Numbered from the stretch's first letter, positions 21,384-32,880 are shown. The stretch is 64,000 nt of DNA from Dracaena cambodiana (GCA_036321105.1 JAYEPQ010000005.1:40165029-40229028); one strand, 5' to 3'. The notes: generated by a model from the sequence alone, not told the origin. Translations and numbers: made by a program.

Positions 21384-22240
21384 GTGAGATGCCGTCTCCT
21401 CGCAATCTTAAAGAATTGAGGGGATTGCAAGGAAAACTCGCTTATATTCGGCGCTTCATTTCCAACTTATCCGGACGTTGCCAGCCGTTCTCTCGACTTA
21501 TGAAGAAGGGGGTTTCCTTTGTATGGGATAAGGTATGTCAACGGGCCTTTGATGACCTTAAAGAATACCTCACCAAACCTCCCGTTCTTATGGCGCCGGT
21601 CCCTGGGCAGCCCTTCCTTATAAATGTGAGGGCCATGGATAATGCCTTAGGAGCATTACTTGCTCAATATAATGAGCACAGCCATGAACATGCCCTCTAT
21701 TATCTAAGCAGGACAATGATCGGAGTCGAACAGCGATATACCCCGATTGAAAAGGAATGTTTAGCCCTAGTGTTCGCTGTTCAGAAAATGCGACACTATC
21801 TTTCTGGGCAAACGATTCATGTCATATCATGGATTAATCCCCTGAAGATTCTGATGACAAAACTGGGATCCTTAAATGGCCGGTTGGCGAAATGGGCATT
21901 ATTGCTATCGCCATATGATATGCATTTTGTCCTTCAAAAAGCTACGAAGGGACAGGCAATCGCCGACTTTCTTGCAGACCATCCAATATGGTTTAATTCC
22001 AAACAGACGTCAGAGATTAACACAGTTAGCAAGGAACAACCATGGCAAATGTTCTTTGATGGTGCTGCCAGACGATCTGCTGCTGGAGTGGGGGTCGTGC
22101 TAATCTCCTCACATAAACATATATTGCCTAACGATTACTCATTAATAGAACCGTGCACGAATAATGTGGCGGAATATAACGCACTAATTATCGGCCTGAA
22201 GATGGCTTTACAACTGGGGGTGAACTATCTAGAGGCATAG
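21350..22240 (+). CDS. Chimeric ORF: LTR start codon of A fused to element B pol
   Basis: The ATG of A's 3' LTR reads MGGSEETFATN, crosses the insertion junction, and continues in frame into B pol (MPSPRNLKELRG, then RNase H and the first part of the archaeal-type RNase H) for 296 codons. It ends at TAG 22238-22240. It arose by insertion, not as an element gene. The LTR promoter could transcribe it, but function is unlikely. Confidence 0.6.
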   Translation: MGGSEETFATNSEMPSPRNLKELRGLQGKLAYIRRFISNLSGRCQPFSRLMKKGVSFVWDKVCQRAFDDLKEYLTKPPVLMAPVPGQPFLINVRAMDNALGALLAQYNEHSHEHALYYLSRTMIGVEQRYTPIEKECLALVFAVQKMRHYLSGQTIHVISWINPLKILMTKLGSLNGRLAKWALLLSPYDMHFVLQKATKGQAIADFLADHPIWFNSKQTSEINTVSKEQPWQMFFDGAARRSAAGVGVVLISSHKHILPNDYSLIEPCTNNVAEYNALIIGLKMALQLGVNYLEA

Positions 22241-22831
22241 GGAGACTCTAAACTCATCGTCAATCAGATGACGGGCGAGTATGAAGTCAGACATGAAGCC
22301 CTCATCCCCTATTATCAGCTAGCCATTGAACTAGCAGGGTACTTTGAGCAATTTTACATCTCTCATATACCTCGGAATGAGAATGTATATGCAGATGCCC
22401 TTACCGCATTAGCTGCAACATTGGCGATCCCGCCAGGTGAGGTTAAAAGTATCACTATTGAAAGCAGAGAGCTCCTTCATCCAGATACTCTTATTCAAAA
22501 TAAAGAAGTGTACCAAGTAGGTCTAACCCTAGAGCTCCGTGATTGGCGATTTTTGTTTGTGGATTATGCTTTACATGGGATATTACCAGAAGATCCTAAG
22601 GAAGCCACCTCAATAAAGAGGAAGGCCCAAAGATTTTATTATGACCATAAGTTTCAGACTTTATATAGAAAGTCAAGAGATGGTCTGCTGCTACGCTGCA
22701 TATCAAAAGCAGAAGCAGATGAAGTGCTGAGAGAAACACACGATGAAGTATGTGGAGCTCATCAGCCCGATCCCAAACTTGGAGACCGTATAAGAAGGCT
22801 GGGATACTACTTGCCGAGCATGGTTACGTAA
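21389..22831 (+). pseudogene. pol: Element B: RNase H, archaeal-type RNase H, integrase zinc finger
   Basis: Protein continuing from the RT fragment at the window start: RT thumb (YIRRFISNLSG), RNase H (RAMDNALGALLAQ, EKECLALVFA), archaeal-type RNase H (MFFDGAARRSAAGVGVV, NNVAEYNALI, DSKLIVNQ) and the start of the integrase finger. TAG at 22238-22240 replaces a Tyr codon and TAA at 22829-22831 a Glu codon. A second stop at 22901-22903 precedes the integrase core. Confidence 0.85.
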
Positions 22832-23799
22832 GCAATGGCATACGCTAAACGATGTCATGCATGCCAAATACATGCCAATTTTATTCATCAACCCCAAGAA
22901 TAGTTGCACAATACCGTCGCAAGTTGGCCATTTGAGGCATGGGGGATGGATATTGTGGGGCCTGTAACTCCCCCGTCATCCAGAGGACATCGGTTTTTTC
23001 TTGCAATAACCGATTATTTTTCAAAATGGGCCGAGGCCGTGCCCATGAAAGAGGTGAAGACGACAGATGTGATCAAGTTCGTCAAGCATCATGTCATTTA
23101 CCGCTTTGGCGTCCCCCGACGGATTATTCATGATAATGGTCCACAATTCATCAGTCAGGGATTCTCCAGATTCTGCAATAAGTTCAGAATCAAAGATATT
23201 GCTTCAACGCCATATAACCCCGCAGCTAATGGGTTGGCCGAAGCCTTCAACAAGACGATTATTAAACTCCTTTGGAAGTTCGTCTCTTCTAATAAACGAG
23301 ATTGGGATGAAAAGCTAGGAGAGTGCCTGTGGGCTTATCGCACCATTGTTCGCACCCCTACGAAAACTACTCCATTCTCTTTGGTCTATGGAAGAGAGCC
23401 CGTCTTACCTCTCGAAGTCTAGATTCCTTCATTAAGAGTGGCCTTAGCCACAAGGATGACGACAGAAGAGCGCAATCAACAAAGATTGAGAGAACTAAAG
23501 GCGTTTAATGATAAGCGTCTCAAAGCTCAACAACAAATTGAGTTGTATCAAGCCCGAATTTCTCAAACGTTCAATAAAAACGTTAAGCCAAGGACCTTTA
23601 AACAAGGAGATTGGTTTTGGCTGTTAAAAGGCCAATGGTGCTAACCCACAAGACTAAGGGTAAATTTGAACCCAAGTGGGAAGGGCCGTTTGTTGTGGAG
23701 ACAGTATATTCCAGTGGAGCCTATCGCTTAATGAATCAAGATGGCGACAGGATGATGATGCCGATCAATGGCAAATTTCTGAAGAAATACTATTCTTAG
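22832..23799 (+). pseudogene. pol: Element B: integrase
   Basis: Integrase core with WGMDIVGPVTPPS, RRIIHDNGPQF and YNPAANGLAEAFNKT, thus all three DDE residues, then the C-terminal region (KFEPKWEGPFVVETV) ending in KKYYS at 23799. A TAG at 23420-23422 follows LPLEV, and one base is missing near 23612 between core and C-terminal domain. At the codon that is a stop in A and E, B has CAA (Gln). Confidence 0.85.
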
Positions 23800-25827
23800 T
23801 ATCCCTGGAAATACGCGTTTTCTTCTCTTAGGCATGCGCAGTTTGGCGTCTCTGACCTAAATCTGGTGATTTAGTTCTCAAGTTTGAACAACCTCCAGTC
23901 TTCTCTTAGGCATGCGCAGTTTGGCGCCTCTGACCTAAACCTGGTGTGTTTGGTTTTCAAGTTTGGACCACCTCCAGTTTTTTCTTAGGCATGCGCAGTT
24001 TGGCGCCTCTGACCTAAACTTGGTGTGTTTGGTTCTCAAATTTGGACCACCTCCAGTCTTTTCTTAGGCATGCGCAGTTTGGCGCCTCTGACCTAAACCT
24101 GGTGTGTTTGGAGTGCCCAGTTCAAGTTACGCGAGAGAGCCTTGAACCGCCTCCAGTTTGGTTCTCAAGTTTGAACCAGCATCAGTATTTTCTTGGGCAT
24201 GCGCAGTTTGGCGCCTCTGACCTAAACCTGGTGTGCTTGGTTCTCAAGTTTGAACCACCTCCAGTCTTCTCTTTGGCATGCGCAGTTTGGCGCCTCTGAC
24301 CTAAAACCCGGTGTGCTTGGTTCTTAAGTTTGAACCGCCTACAGTCTTTTCTTAGGTATGCGCAGTTTGGCGCCTCTAACCTAAACCTAGTGTGTTTAGT
24401 TCTCAAGTTTGAACAACCTCCAGTCTTCTCTTAGGCATGCGCAGTTTGGCGCCTCTGACCTAAACCTGGTGTGTTTAGTTCTCAAGTTTGAACAACCTCC
24501 AGTCTTCTCTTAGGCATGCGCAGTTTGGCACCTCTAACCTAAACCTGGTGTGTTTAGTTCTCAAGTTTGAACAGCCTCCAATCTCTTTCTTAGGCATGCG
24601 CAGTTTGGCGCCTCTGACCTAAATCTGGTGTGTTTGGTGTGCCCAGTTCAAGTTACGTGAGAGAGCCTTGAACTGCCTCCTGCTTGGTTCTCAAGTTTGA
24701 ACCGCCTCCAGTCTTTTCTTAGGTATGCGCAGTTTGGCGCCTCTGACCTAAACCTGGTGTGTTTAGTTCTCAAGTTTGAACAAGCTCCAGTCTTCTCTTA
24801 GGCATACGCAGTTTGGTGCCTCTGACCTAAACCTGGTGTGTTTGGTGTGCCCAGTTCAAGTTAAGCGAGAGAGCCTTGAACCGCCTCCTGTTTTGTTCGT
24901 AAGTTTGAACCACCCCCAGTCTTTTTCTAGGCATGCGCAGTTTGGCGCCTCTGACCTAAAACCTGGTGTGCTTGGTTCTCAAGTTTGAACCACCTCCAGT
25001 CTTTTCTTAGGCATGCGCAGTTTGGCACCTCTGACCTAAACCTAGTGTGTTTGGATTGCCCAGTTCAAGTTAAGCGAGAGAGCCTTGCACCGCCTCCAGT
25101 TTGGTTCTCAAGTTTGAACCACCATCAGTATTTTCTTGGGCATGCGCAGTTTGGCGCCTCTGACCTAAACCTGGTGTGTTTAGTTCTCAAGTTTGAACAA
25201 CCTCCAGTCTTCTCTTAGGCATGCGCAGTTTGGCGCCTCAGACCTAAACCTGGTGTGTTTGGTGTGCCCAGTTCAAGTTACGCGAGAGAGCCTTGAACCG
25301 CCTCCTGTTTGGTTCTCAAGTTTGAACCACCACCAGTCTTTTTCTAGGCATGTGCAGTTTGGCGCCTCTGACCTAAACCTGGTGTGTTTGGTTATCAAGT
25401 TTGGACCACCTCCAGTCTTTTCATAGGCATGCGCAGTTTGGTGCCTCTGACCTAAACCTGGTGTGTTTGGTTCTCAAGTTTGGACCACCTCCAGTCTTTT
25501 CTTAGGCATGCGCAGTTTGGCGCCTCTGACCTAAACCTGGTGTGTTTGGTTCCCAAGTTTGGACCACCTCCAGTCTTTTCTTAGGCATGCGCAGTTTGGC
25601 GCCTCTGACCTAAACCTGGTGTGTTTGGAGTGCCCAGTTCAAGTTACGCGAGAGAGCCTTGAACCGCCTCCAGTTTGGCTCTCAAGTTTGAACCACCATC
25701 AGTATTTTCTTGGGCATGCGTAGTTTGGCGCCTCTGACCCAAACCTGGTGTGCTTAGTTCTCAAGTTTGAACGGCCTCCAATCTTTCTTTTAGGCATGCG
25801 CAGTTGAGCGCCTCTGACCTAAAAGGT
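23800..25827 (+). repeat. Element B: tandem array I (about 25 units)
   Basis: The same GGCATGCGCAGTTTGGCGCC-type units as in A, expanded to about 2 kb. Most units have TTAGG facing CCTAA; the unit near 25707 has TTGGG facing CCCAA. Several longer units contain the TTCAAGTTACGCGAGAGAGC segment shared with the LTR. Open frames across it are artefacts. Confidence 0.9.
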
Positions 25828-26445
25828 ATAAATTGCCCAACGCCGATTAGGCAATGGGAAAAAAACCAGCTTCTCGCCAACCCATCATACTGGGGTAAAA
25901 GTATGAATTGCCCAACGCCGATTAGGCAACTGAAAGAGAACCAGCTTCTTGCCAACCCATCATACTGGGGTAAAAGTATGAATTGCCCAACGCTGATTAG
26001 GCAATGGGAAGAGAACTAGTTTCTCGCCAACCCATCATATTGGGGTAAAAGTATGAATTGCCCAACGCCGATTAGGCAATGGGAAGAGAACTAGTTTGTC
26101 GTCAACCCATTATACTGGGGTAAAAGTATGAATTGCCCAACGCCGATTAGGCAATGGGAAGAGAACTAATTTCTCGCCAACCCATCATACTGGTGTAAAA
26201 GTATGAATTGCCCAACGCCGATTAGGCAATGGAAAGAGAACCAGTTTTTCGCCAACCCATCATACTGGGGTAAAAATATGAATTGCCCAACGCCGATTAG
26301 GCAATGGAAGAGAACCAGCTTCTCGCCAACTCCTTCATGCTGGGGAAAAAAGTATGAATTACCCAATACCGATAAGGCAATGGGAAGAGAACCAGCTTCT
26401 CGCCAACCCCTTCATGCTGGGGGTAAAAAGTATGAATTACCCAAT
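25828..26445 (+). repeat. Element B: tandem array II (about 8 units of 75 bp)
   Basis: Units like those in A, with a different consensus (CGATTAGGCAAT, AACCAGCTTCTCGCC). The last units drift towards the C/D type (ATTACCCAATACCGATAAGG). The short array and its divergence from A show that the array expanded or was homogenised after the copies separated. Confidence 0.9.
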
Positions 26446-26875
26446 ACCGATAAGGTAAAGGGAAGAGGAAAAGTTTGGCATTTAAGCCCAAACGAAATTC
26501 TCAACAACTCACCATGTTGAGGGGAATAACATGGCTAGCCCAACTCAAATGGTAGTTGGTAAAGGCTAATTAAATCCGTTGATAGCTGGGGATTTGCTAA
26601 AAATCCCATAAACCCTGTCATGTTAAATTCTTACCTCTGACAGTATAGTTCTGAAAATTGTGCATAAACAATATAGAGAGATAAATTATTTTGATAACAA
26701 GTTATTTGTTGGGCAAGCAAATCTGTTTTGAAGCCGGCAAATAAAAGAGTCAAAAGAATCATCTTTATTAAAAGGGTGAAGATACAAGAAGAATTTCGAA
26801 GGACCATCAAAGGTTATCTCTCTCCCGTTTACGAAGTTCTTATTACAAGAAAAATGAAAGAATAGAGAGAGGAAA
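26446..26875 (+). repeat. Element B: conserved structured block and alpha 3' flank
   Basis: Hairpins CCATGTT/AACATGG and CAACT/AGTTG as in A. Then one copy of the C/D-type stem-loop, CTGTCA facing TGACAG around TGTTAAATTCTTACCTC (26616-26644). The poly(A) signal of alpha is AATAAA on the minus strand at 26764-26769. Confidence 0.75.
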
Positions 26876-28239
26876 CTATGGATCTCCCAGGAGCTTCAAT
26901 TTATTTATCGTCTCGTCCAAATTTCGACGATGAGATGACTCCACAGTATGTTGAGCCTGTCTACGCAACTCATCGTCATTTATTGCAAGTTGCTGCTGAC
27001 GAGACTCTTCAATGGCACGGCTCCTGGCCGTCTCCTCCTGCTTGACCTGTTCTTGTTGGAGAAGCAACATTTTTCGCTTCTTGACAGACTCCCCTAATCG
27101 GAGTTCATTGTCTATCAAGATGGCCCGAGCTCTGGCGATCGTCTCATGGGCTCTAGAGATGGCAGCCTGACTCTCCCCAATCTCAGAGTCCACCCTCCTC
27201 AGATCTCCAAGAATGGATTCCCGGCTAGTTTGGAGTTCTGTCAGCTCCTGAGACCATCTTTCTTCCTGCTGCCTTAAAGCATTTCTACGCGATATTGATT
27301 CTGCCCGAAGCCGCATCAGTTATAATCTCCCTCGCGGTAGTGGGGTGATACTTGATCAGCTTCTCCCTGCGCCCGTTCAAGTCTGGTTTGTATGAAGCCA
27401 AGATAGTGGTGAAGCGAAATTGGCCGGAGGGATCAGAACCCCCAGCAAAGCCGAAGTAGGTCTTGTGGGGAAGAGCTTCCATCGAATACCCTACTGCAAA
27501 AAGAAAGCAGAGTTAGAGAAGTTTCTATAAGACAGAAAATTTCTCTAAGTATGGACGCGCGAAGCTAAAAATTAGACCGCGCAGAAGTCAAAATAGACTC
27601 GCGTTTCAGCGCGACTGCTACTCAAAAGAGCCTCGCGTTTCAGCGCGACTGCTACTTAAAAGAGCCTCGCGTTTCAGCTCGACTGCTACTTAAAAGAGCC
27701 TCGCATTTCATCGCGACTACTACTCAAAAGAGCCTCGCGTTTCAGCGCGACTGCTACTCAAAAGAGCTTCGCGTTTCAGTGCGACTGCTACTTAAAAGAG
27801 CCTCGCGTTTCAGTGCGACTGCTACTTAAAAGAGCCTCGTGTTTCAGCGCGACTGCTACTCAAAATAGCCTCGCATTTCAGCGCGACTGCTACTTAAAAT
27901 AGTCTCGCGTTTCAGCGCGACTGCTACTTAAAATAGTCCCGCATTTTAAAACGCGAGGATGACGCGATAACTTCGCGTGAGAAGAAAGCCAGAGGCTTTT
28001 CTTCTTCTCCAAGCCTTATGGCCGGAGTACGGCGATCTCGCCGATGGAAGAGATGATTAACTGGTTAGAACTCAACCAAATCATTCTAAAATCTCCTAAA
28101 GAGTCTCGATAGAGAGATTCTTACCCCCAATAAGCGAAACGTGGGCTGGCACGTCGCCGCCATGGCCGCTGCCACCACTGCTTGCGCCAGTCGCCGATGA
28201 TGGAGCTGCACGAGAAGTAGCACGAGTTTTGGGTGCCAT
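26876..28239 (-). pseudogene. Element B: antisense gene alpha, internally deleted
   Basis: Exon 1 28239-28125 (115 bp, MAPKTRATSRAAP), intron 28124-27494, then exon 2 from 27493 (VGYSMEALPHKTYFGF). At about 27312 the sequence jumps from early exon 2 to the exon 3 coiled coil. GCxGC is shared at the join, so this is a microhomology-type deletion removing the mobile domain and intron 2. The coiled coil (146 codons, to 26876) is open but in another frame, so the protein is truncated. Confidence 0.75.
27590..27950 (-). repeat. 34-bp minisatellite in intron 1 of alpha (element B)
   Basis: About eleven units of AAAAGAGCCTCGCGTTTC plus AGCGCGACTGCTACTT. Same position and design as in A and E but more copies, so the intron array changes length freely. 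Confidence 0.85.
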
Positions 28240-28866
28240 TACTTGAAACTTGAGGAAAATCGACGGGAAACTGGGAAGAAATCGGTCGGAGAACGTTAGG
28301 GTCGCCTGAGCTCTGATCGTCTGAATCTCTAGGGTTTCTGGAAAATTCTCGAGTGAAGTGAGAAGAAAAAGGAATAGAGATTTCATTTAAATGAGAGAAA
28401 CCGCCTCTTGGAATTCGGCGCGGATTTCGGAGAAAATGACTGGTCAGTTACTCTCCAAAACGCTGAACTATTAGCCTCGCGTGATAAAGAAAAAAGTGAA
28501 GATATTAACTCCGCGCTACTCTGCGCAACTCCGCGAAGCGCAAAGATAACTTGGTATTTTAGCTTCGCATTCTCATGAAAAACTTGGATTTTTGGCTAAG
28601 TTAAAGATGATCCCTATCCGATCACTTCAGGTATTAATGATCTAAGTTACGCAGAAGAGTCTTAGATTATTTTACCAGAATTATTAACCATCTATTCGTT
28701 GAGCGAGCAAGACTCTTGAAGCCGACAGATAGAGAGGAAAATAATTTATCTTTATTCATGAAGTAAGAGATTACAAAGAGGGAGTTATAGCTCTCCCAAA
28801 AGCTTCTACATGATCATCAACTCATCAATAACCTAACGGTGAGATTTCTCTACGGGGTGTTGAAGC

Positions 28867-29679
28867 TCAGTCCCCTGGTTCACATGCAAAAGATCTCCTC
28901 TGCAAATGTCAACTTGGATCTGTCATCTGAAATGAAGCACGAGAGGAAAGAGAAGTGCCGCAAGCCCTTACTTGAGCTTGTAGCTCCTTCAAAAGTTTAC
29001 CTCCAGGAGCCAGAGCTTGAAACCTGCAACTATGTTGTAACGCATATGCTTCTGCCTTCCTTAGAGTTACTTTTGCTGATAAAGATCGATGGACCCACAT
29101 ACACTCCTCTTCAGAAAGGATCGGACTTACTGCAAAAGGAACAGAATTTCTAAAAGTGTGAAAGTGCGGAGCTAAACTAACTCCCCGTGCAGTTAAAGAA
29201 ATAGCCTCGCGCTTCAAACGCAGAGAATGACGCGATAACTTCACGTAAAAGAGGGACAGAGTTTCTCTCTGTTATTTCCTTCTCTTTCATAGCTTCGCAA
29301 CATCAAGCGACTGCTAATCAAAGATAGCCTCGCAGATTCATCGTGACTGCTAATCAAAAATAGCCACGCAGATTCATCACGACTGCGAGTCAGATAAGCA
29401 CGCGATAACTTCGCGTAGAGAAATATCAGAGTTCCTCTCTGACTTATCCTTCTCCTTCAAGCCTTACGGCCAGAGAACGGCGATCTCGCCGGTAAAGCAA
29501 ACAATTGGCCGGATTAAACCGAGCCAAAACATCTCAAAATGGTTCTTAGAAGCCCAAGAGTTAAGGTCTTTACCTTCGGAAGATGCTGCGTAGACTGATT
29601 CACCGTCGCGTCTACTTCCACGGCCGCTGCCATTAACGCCGGCCAACATGCATAAAGCCAAACTCTTCTGTAGTGACAT
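28867..29679 (-). CDS. Element B: antisense gene beta, possible three-exon form
   Basis: Exon 1 29679-29574 (106 bp, MSLQKSLALCMLAGVNGS), intron 29573-29130, exon 2 from 29129 (VSPILSEEECMWVHRS). Here exon 2 reads on past the stop used in A and E. A donor (CAA|GTAAGG at 28972/28971) and acceptor (ATTTGCAG|AGGAG at 28900/28899) would join a short third exon ending RRSFACEPGD, giving 98 residues. Without that splice the frame runs to 28909. The A and E copies carry a short insertion with a stop at the end of exon 2. Role unknown. Confidence 0.45.
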
Positions 29680-30039
29680 CCTAATGATGAAAATTTATGG
29701 AGAGTTAAGGGGAGATCAATTGAAGATCGCTCATTGACATCGCTCACTCGGTTGCAGGAGTTGGGAACTCTTCAAAATCTTCGAATGAAGAAGAAGATGA
29801 GCCGAGAAGCTCTATTTAAACAGGATTTCCGTCGCTTGGTATTCGGCGCAGAAATTCGGAGTAATTAATGAAATAATTACTCATTTCACTGAAAATGAGG
29901 AGAAGCTGATTAGCTCCGCGTAGGCGAGCATAACGCGAAGGAGACTTGGTATTCTAACTCTGCGTTTTCAGTTTGAAGATCCAAAGTATTTCAAAATTTG
30001 CTAAGTTTAAAACCATTTTGAAAACTTTGGAGGGGGTTC
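29680..30039 (+). promoter_or_regulatory. Beta promoter region and polypurine tract of element B
   Basis: TATA-like TTTAAATAG on the minus strand at 29812-29820, in the same context as A and E. GGAGGGGG (30029-30036) precedes the 3' LTR by three bases. Confidence 0.8.
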
Positions 30040-30776
30040 TGTTGGCAGTGAAAATTTCTGAATAAAAAGAGTTTTCCACAACAGAATGCGGAGCTAATCC
30101 ATAGCTCCGCGTCTGGCTATTTTTTAGCCTCGCGATTAGCTCCGCGCACTGGTTATTTAGCGCCGCGTTTTGATGCAATTAAAGCTCCGCGTGAGCAGAT
30201 AACCAGAATCTTAAATTGATTGAGATTATGATTTGGGCTTATCCAAATACCAAATCAAGTCCAATTAGAATTCTAAATCAAGAGATTTAAATCAATATTA
30301 AATATATGATTGGAATCTTTGATGAGAGCAAATTCTATTCAGATAGAAACTCCCTCAAAATCTTCTGGGGCTATAAATACCTTCCTGGTAAAACCCTAGA
30401 GAGCTCTTCTTTTGGATCTTTGGGAAGTTTTGGATAAAATTCGAGTTACGCGTGAGAGCCTTGAACGAATCAAAACCAGAGATCAGAGGTCTTTTTCTTC
30501 CTTCTTTCGATCCTTTTGGCAATTCAAGTACGCGAGAGAGCCTTGAAGCCTTTTTGTGATCGTCTTCCTCTTAGAGAATTCAAGTTACGCACAGAGCCTT
30601 GGATTCGTGAAGAGCAAAGACCAAGAAGATCGTCTACAGTCAACCGATATCTTCAAAAAAGAAGATTTCAACGTACCAATCGTCCAAAGGAACTACTATA
30701 GATCCCATCGCCACCGATCCCACACAACATATTGTAAAAGAGAGAGATTGAACTATAAAATCCTCTCGTTTGTTCT

Positions 30777-30836
<60 letters not shown>

Positions 30837-30902
30837 TGTTCACTTCCGTTGTAATTTAAGTTAATTCGATGGAAGGAAGCAAAGAAACTTTTGCGGCGAA
30901 CA
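30040..30902 (+). repeat. Element B 3' LTR
   Basis: 863 bp, TGTTGGCAG to GCGGCGAACA. The U3 inverted-repeat cluster is shorter than in A. TATA box at 30372-30379. An (AT)n tract at 30781-30834 lies in the transcribed part and is absent from the A and E LTRs, so it expanded in this copy. The terminal ATG is at 30869. Confidence 0.93.
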
Positions 30903-31015
30903 ATTACTGCCTGTATCATCGGATTGTAGGTCACCCTACAAAGAATTATTTTATCTTAAAAGATAAAATTCAAGCGTTGATTGATATTGGAGCAGTTCAG
31001 CTCAAAGCTGAATAA
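30869..31015 (+). CDS. Small fusion ORF: LTR start of B joined to element C gag knuckle
   Basis: The LTR ATG reads MEGSKETFAAN and continues in frame into the CHHC knuckle of the interrupted gag of C (NYCLYHRIVGHPTKN), ending at TAA 31013-31015; 48 residues. The last knuckle Cys is lost (Tyr). This is the second insertion in the window where the LTR start codon is in frame with host-element coding sequence. It may be chance. Confidence 0.5.
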   Translation: MEGSKETFAANNYCLYHRIVGHPTKNYFILKDKIQALIDIGAVQLKAE

Positions 31016-31160
31016 AAAAAAAGTTAGAGCTAACTCCGACACATTTAATGTGTGTGATCTAAAGGTACCACTTAGGCTCACAACAATTCTCAAGACGAGC
31101 TCAGGGCGGTTAATTTAAACCCCCATAAAAAAATATGAAAAATAAAAAAAAATTATAATA

Positions 31161-31870
31161 ATAATGAACTACCCAACGCCATCAAGGCAAAGGGAAGAGA
31201 ACCAGCTTCTCGCCAACCCCATCATACTGGGGGTAAAAAGTATGAACTACCCAACGCCGTCAAGACAAAGGGAAGAGAATAAATTTTTCGCCAACCCATC
31301 ATGCTAGGGTAAGAGCATGAATTACCCAACGCCATCAAGGCAACGGGAAGAGAATAAATTTCTCGTCAACCCCAACATACTGGGGATAAAAAGTATGAAC
31401 TACCCAACGCCGTCAAGGCAAAGGGAAGAGAATAAATTTCTCGCCAACCCATTATGCTGGGGTAAAAGCATGAATTACCCAACGCCATCAAGGCAATGGG
31501 AAGAGAATAAATTTCTCGTCAACCCCAACATACTGGAGGTAAAAAGTATGAATTACCCAACGCCGACAAGGCTACGGGAAGAGAATAAATCTCTCGCCAA
31601 CCCTATCATACGGGGGGTAAAAAGTATGAATTGCCCAACGCCGCTAAGGCTACGGGAAGAGAATAAATTTCTCGCCAACCCCATCATACTGGGGGTAAAA
31701 GTTTGAATTACCCAACACCGATAAGGCTACGGGGAGAGAATAAGTTTCTCGCCAACCCCACCATGCTGGGGGTAAAAAGTGCCCAATACTGTCAAGGTAA
31801 CGGGAAGAGAACCAATTTCTCGCCAACCCCTTCATGCTGAGGGCAAAAGTATGAAATGCCCATCGCCGCT
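31161..31870 (+). repeat. Element C: array II-type tandem repeat (about 9 units)
   Basis: Units of about 76-78 bp: ATGAACTACCCAACGCCGTC, AAGGCAAAGGGAAGAG, AATAAATTTCTCGCCAACCC, CATCATACTGGGGGTAAAA. Junctions near 31302 and 31451 have CATGCT facing AGCATG; those near 31226, 31375 and 31527 have CATACT facing AGTATG. The two arms thus changed together. Related to the 75-bp arrays of A, B and E. Confidence 0.9.
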
Positions 31871-32261
31871 AAGGCAAGGGGAAGAGGAAAAGTTTGGTAT
31901 TTAAACCCAAACGAAATTTTCGACAACTCACCATGCTGAGGGGAATAACATGGCTAGCCCGACTCAAACGGTAGTTGGTAAAGGCTAATCAAATCCGTTA
32001 ATAACTGGGGATTTGCTAAAAATCCCATGACGAACTTGTCACAACAGTATCCTTATTCGAATATAATGATACGTCGCTGCCCTAAGCTGCTAAGACAAAG
32101 GGAAGAGGAAAAATTGGCATTTAAGCCCAAACGAAATTCTCGACAACTCACCATGCTGAGAGGAATAACATGACTAGCCCAACTCAAACGGTAGTTGATA
32201 AAGACAAATCAAATCCGTTAATAGCTGGGGGTTTGCTAAAAATCCTAATCAAATAAATCTC
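31871..32261 (+). repeat. Element C: conserved structured block, two tandem copies
   Basis: The block found once in A, B and E occurs twice, each with GGGAAGAGGAAAA, CTCACCATGCTGAG, ACGGTAGTTG and GTTTGCTAAAAATC. Between the copies lies GTATCCTTAT facing ATAATGATAC, a hairpin that is perfect in D. Confidence 0.85.
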
Positions 32262-32880
32262 GTCACGTTAAGATTTCACCTCTGACAACGAAACTTTTCT
32301 CGTCATTTTTTTTCTCCAGCAGAGTAAATGACACTCCAAAATATTTGTCAAGTTAAAATCATACCTCTGACATCATAATTCGAAATCAAATGAAATAAAA
32401 TCTGATTAAATCTCCTGTCATGTTAAGATTTCACCTCTGACAGAAAAGAAAATTCACACTTCATCAAATCTAATATTACAGTTTCTGATGAACTTGTTTT
32501 TTATATCGTTAAGTTAAAAATTACCTCTGACGAAAATCATCTCTCTATCAAGTTAACAGTTACCTCTGATAGTCCGATTCCAAAGCTAAATACGTTAACC
32601 GTCACCTCTGTTTAGTCAGCTTGTCCCTATCACGACCAGATTCTCTGAATAGGTTGAGCTCCAAGACACGTTTAATGTCACCTCTGTCTTTCCCTGATCT
32701 GTCATACCAAATGTCACTGAACGGTTAGGATTAAAATGAGCACGTTAATATGACACCTCTGCTTGACTTAAAATAAGCATGTTAACATCATACCTCTGCT
32801 TGTCATCTAATGAGTACGTTAAAATCATACCTCTGCTTGTTATTGAATAAATGAATATGTTAACAGTTATCTCTATCAAC
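32262..32880 (+). repeat. Element C: array of stem-loops with constant loop and variable stems
   Basis: Eleven copies of a loop like GTTAAnnTnnnACCTC at irregular spacing, each bounded by a different inverted repeat. Examples: CTGTCA/TGACAG (32416-32443), CTATCA/TGATAG (32545-32572), AAGACA/TGTCTT (32663-32691), AAGCA/TGCTT (32774-32801). The same array occurs in D. No open frame or tRNA-like fold is seen. Confidence 0.85.

Larger units (their letters stand above)
21384..30902 (+). mobile_element. Element B: Tat-lineage retrotransposon, right part (continues 1-489)
   Basis: The same family as A and E, in the same orientation as A, which splits it. Here lie the rest of pol, arrays I and II, the conserved block, rearranged antisense genes and the 3' LTR. 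After the 3' LTR comes ATTAC (30903-30907), the expected target duplication, whose partner and 5' LTR lie outside the window. B is inserted in a gag gene of element C. Its pol has more stops than A or E, and it lacks derived changes shared by A and E, so it branches outside them. Confidence 0.92.

Noticed and set aside
31161..31870. Regular repeats that could be read as a CRISPR-like array
   Set aside because: Units are head-to-tail without unique spacers, and the setting is a plant LTR retrotransposon.
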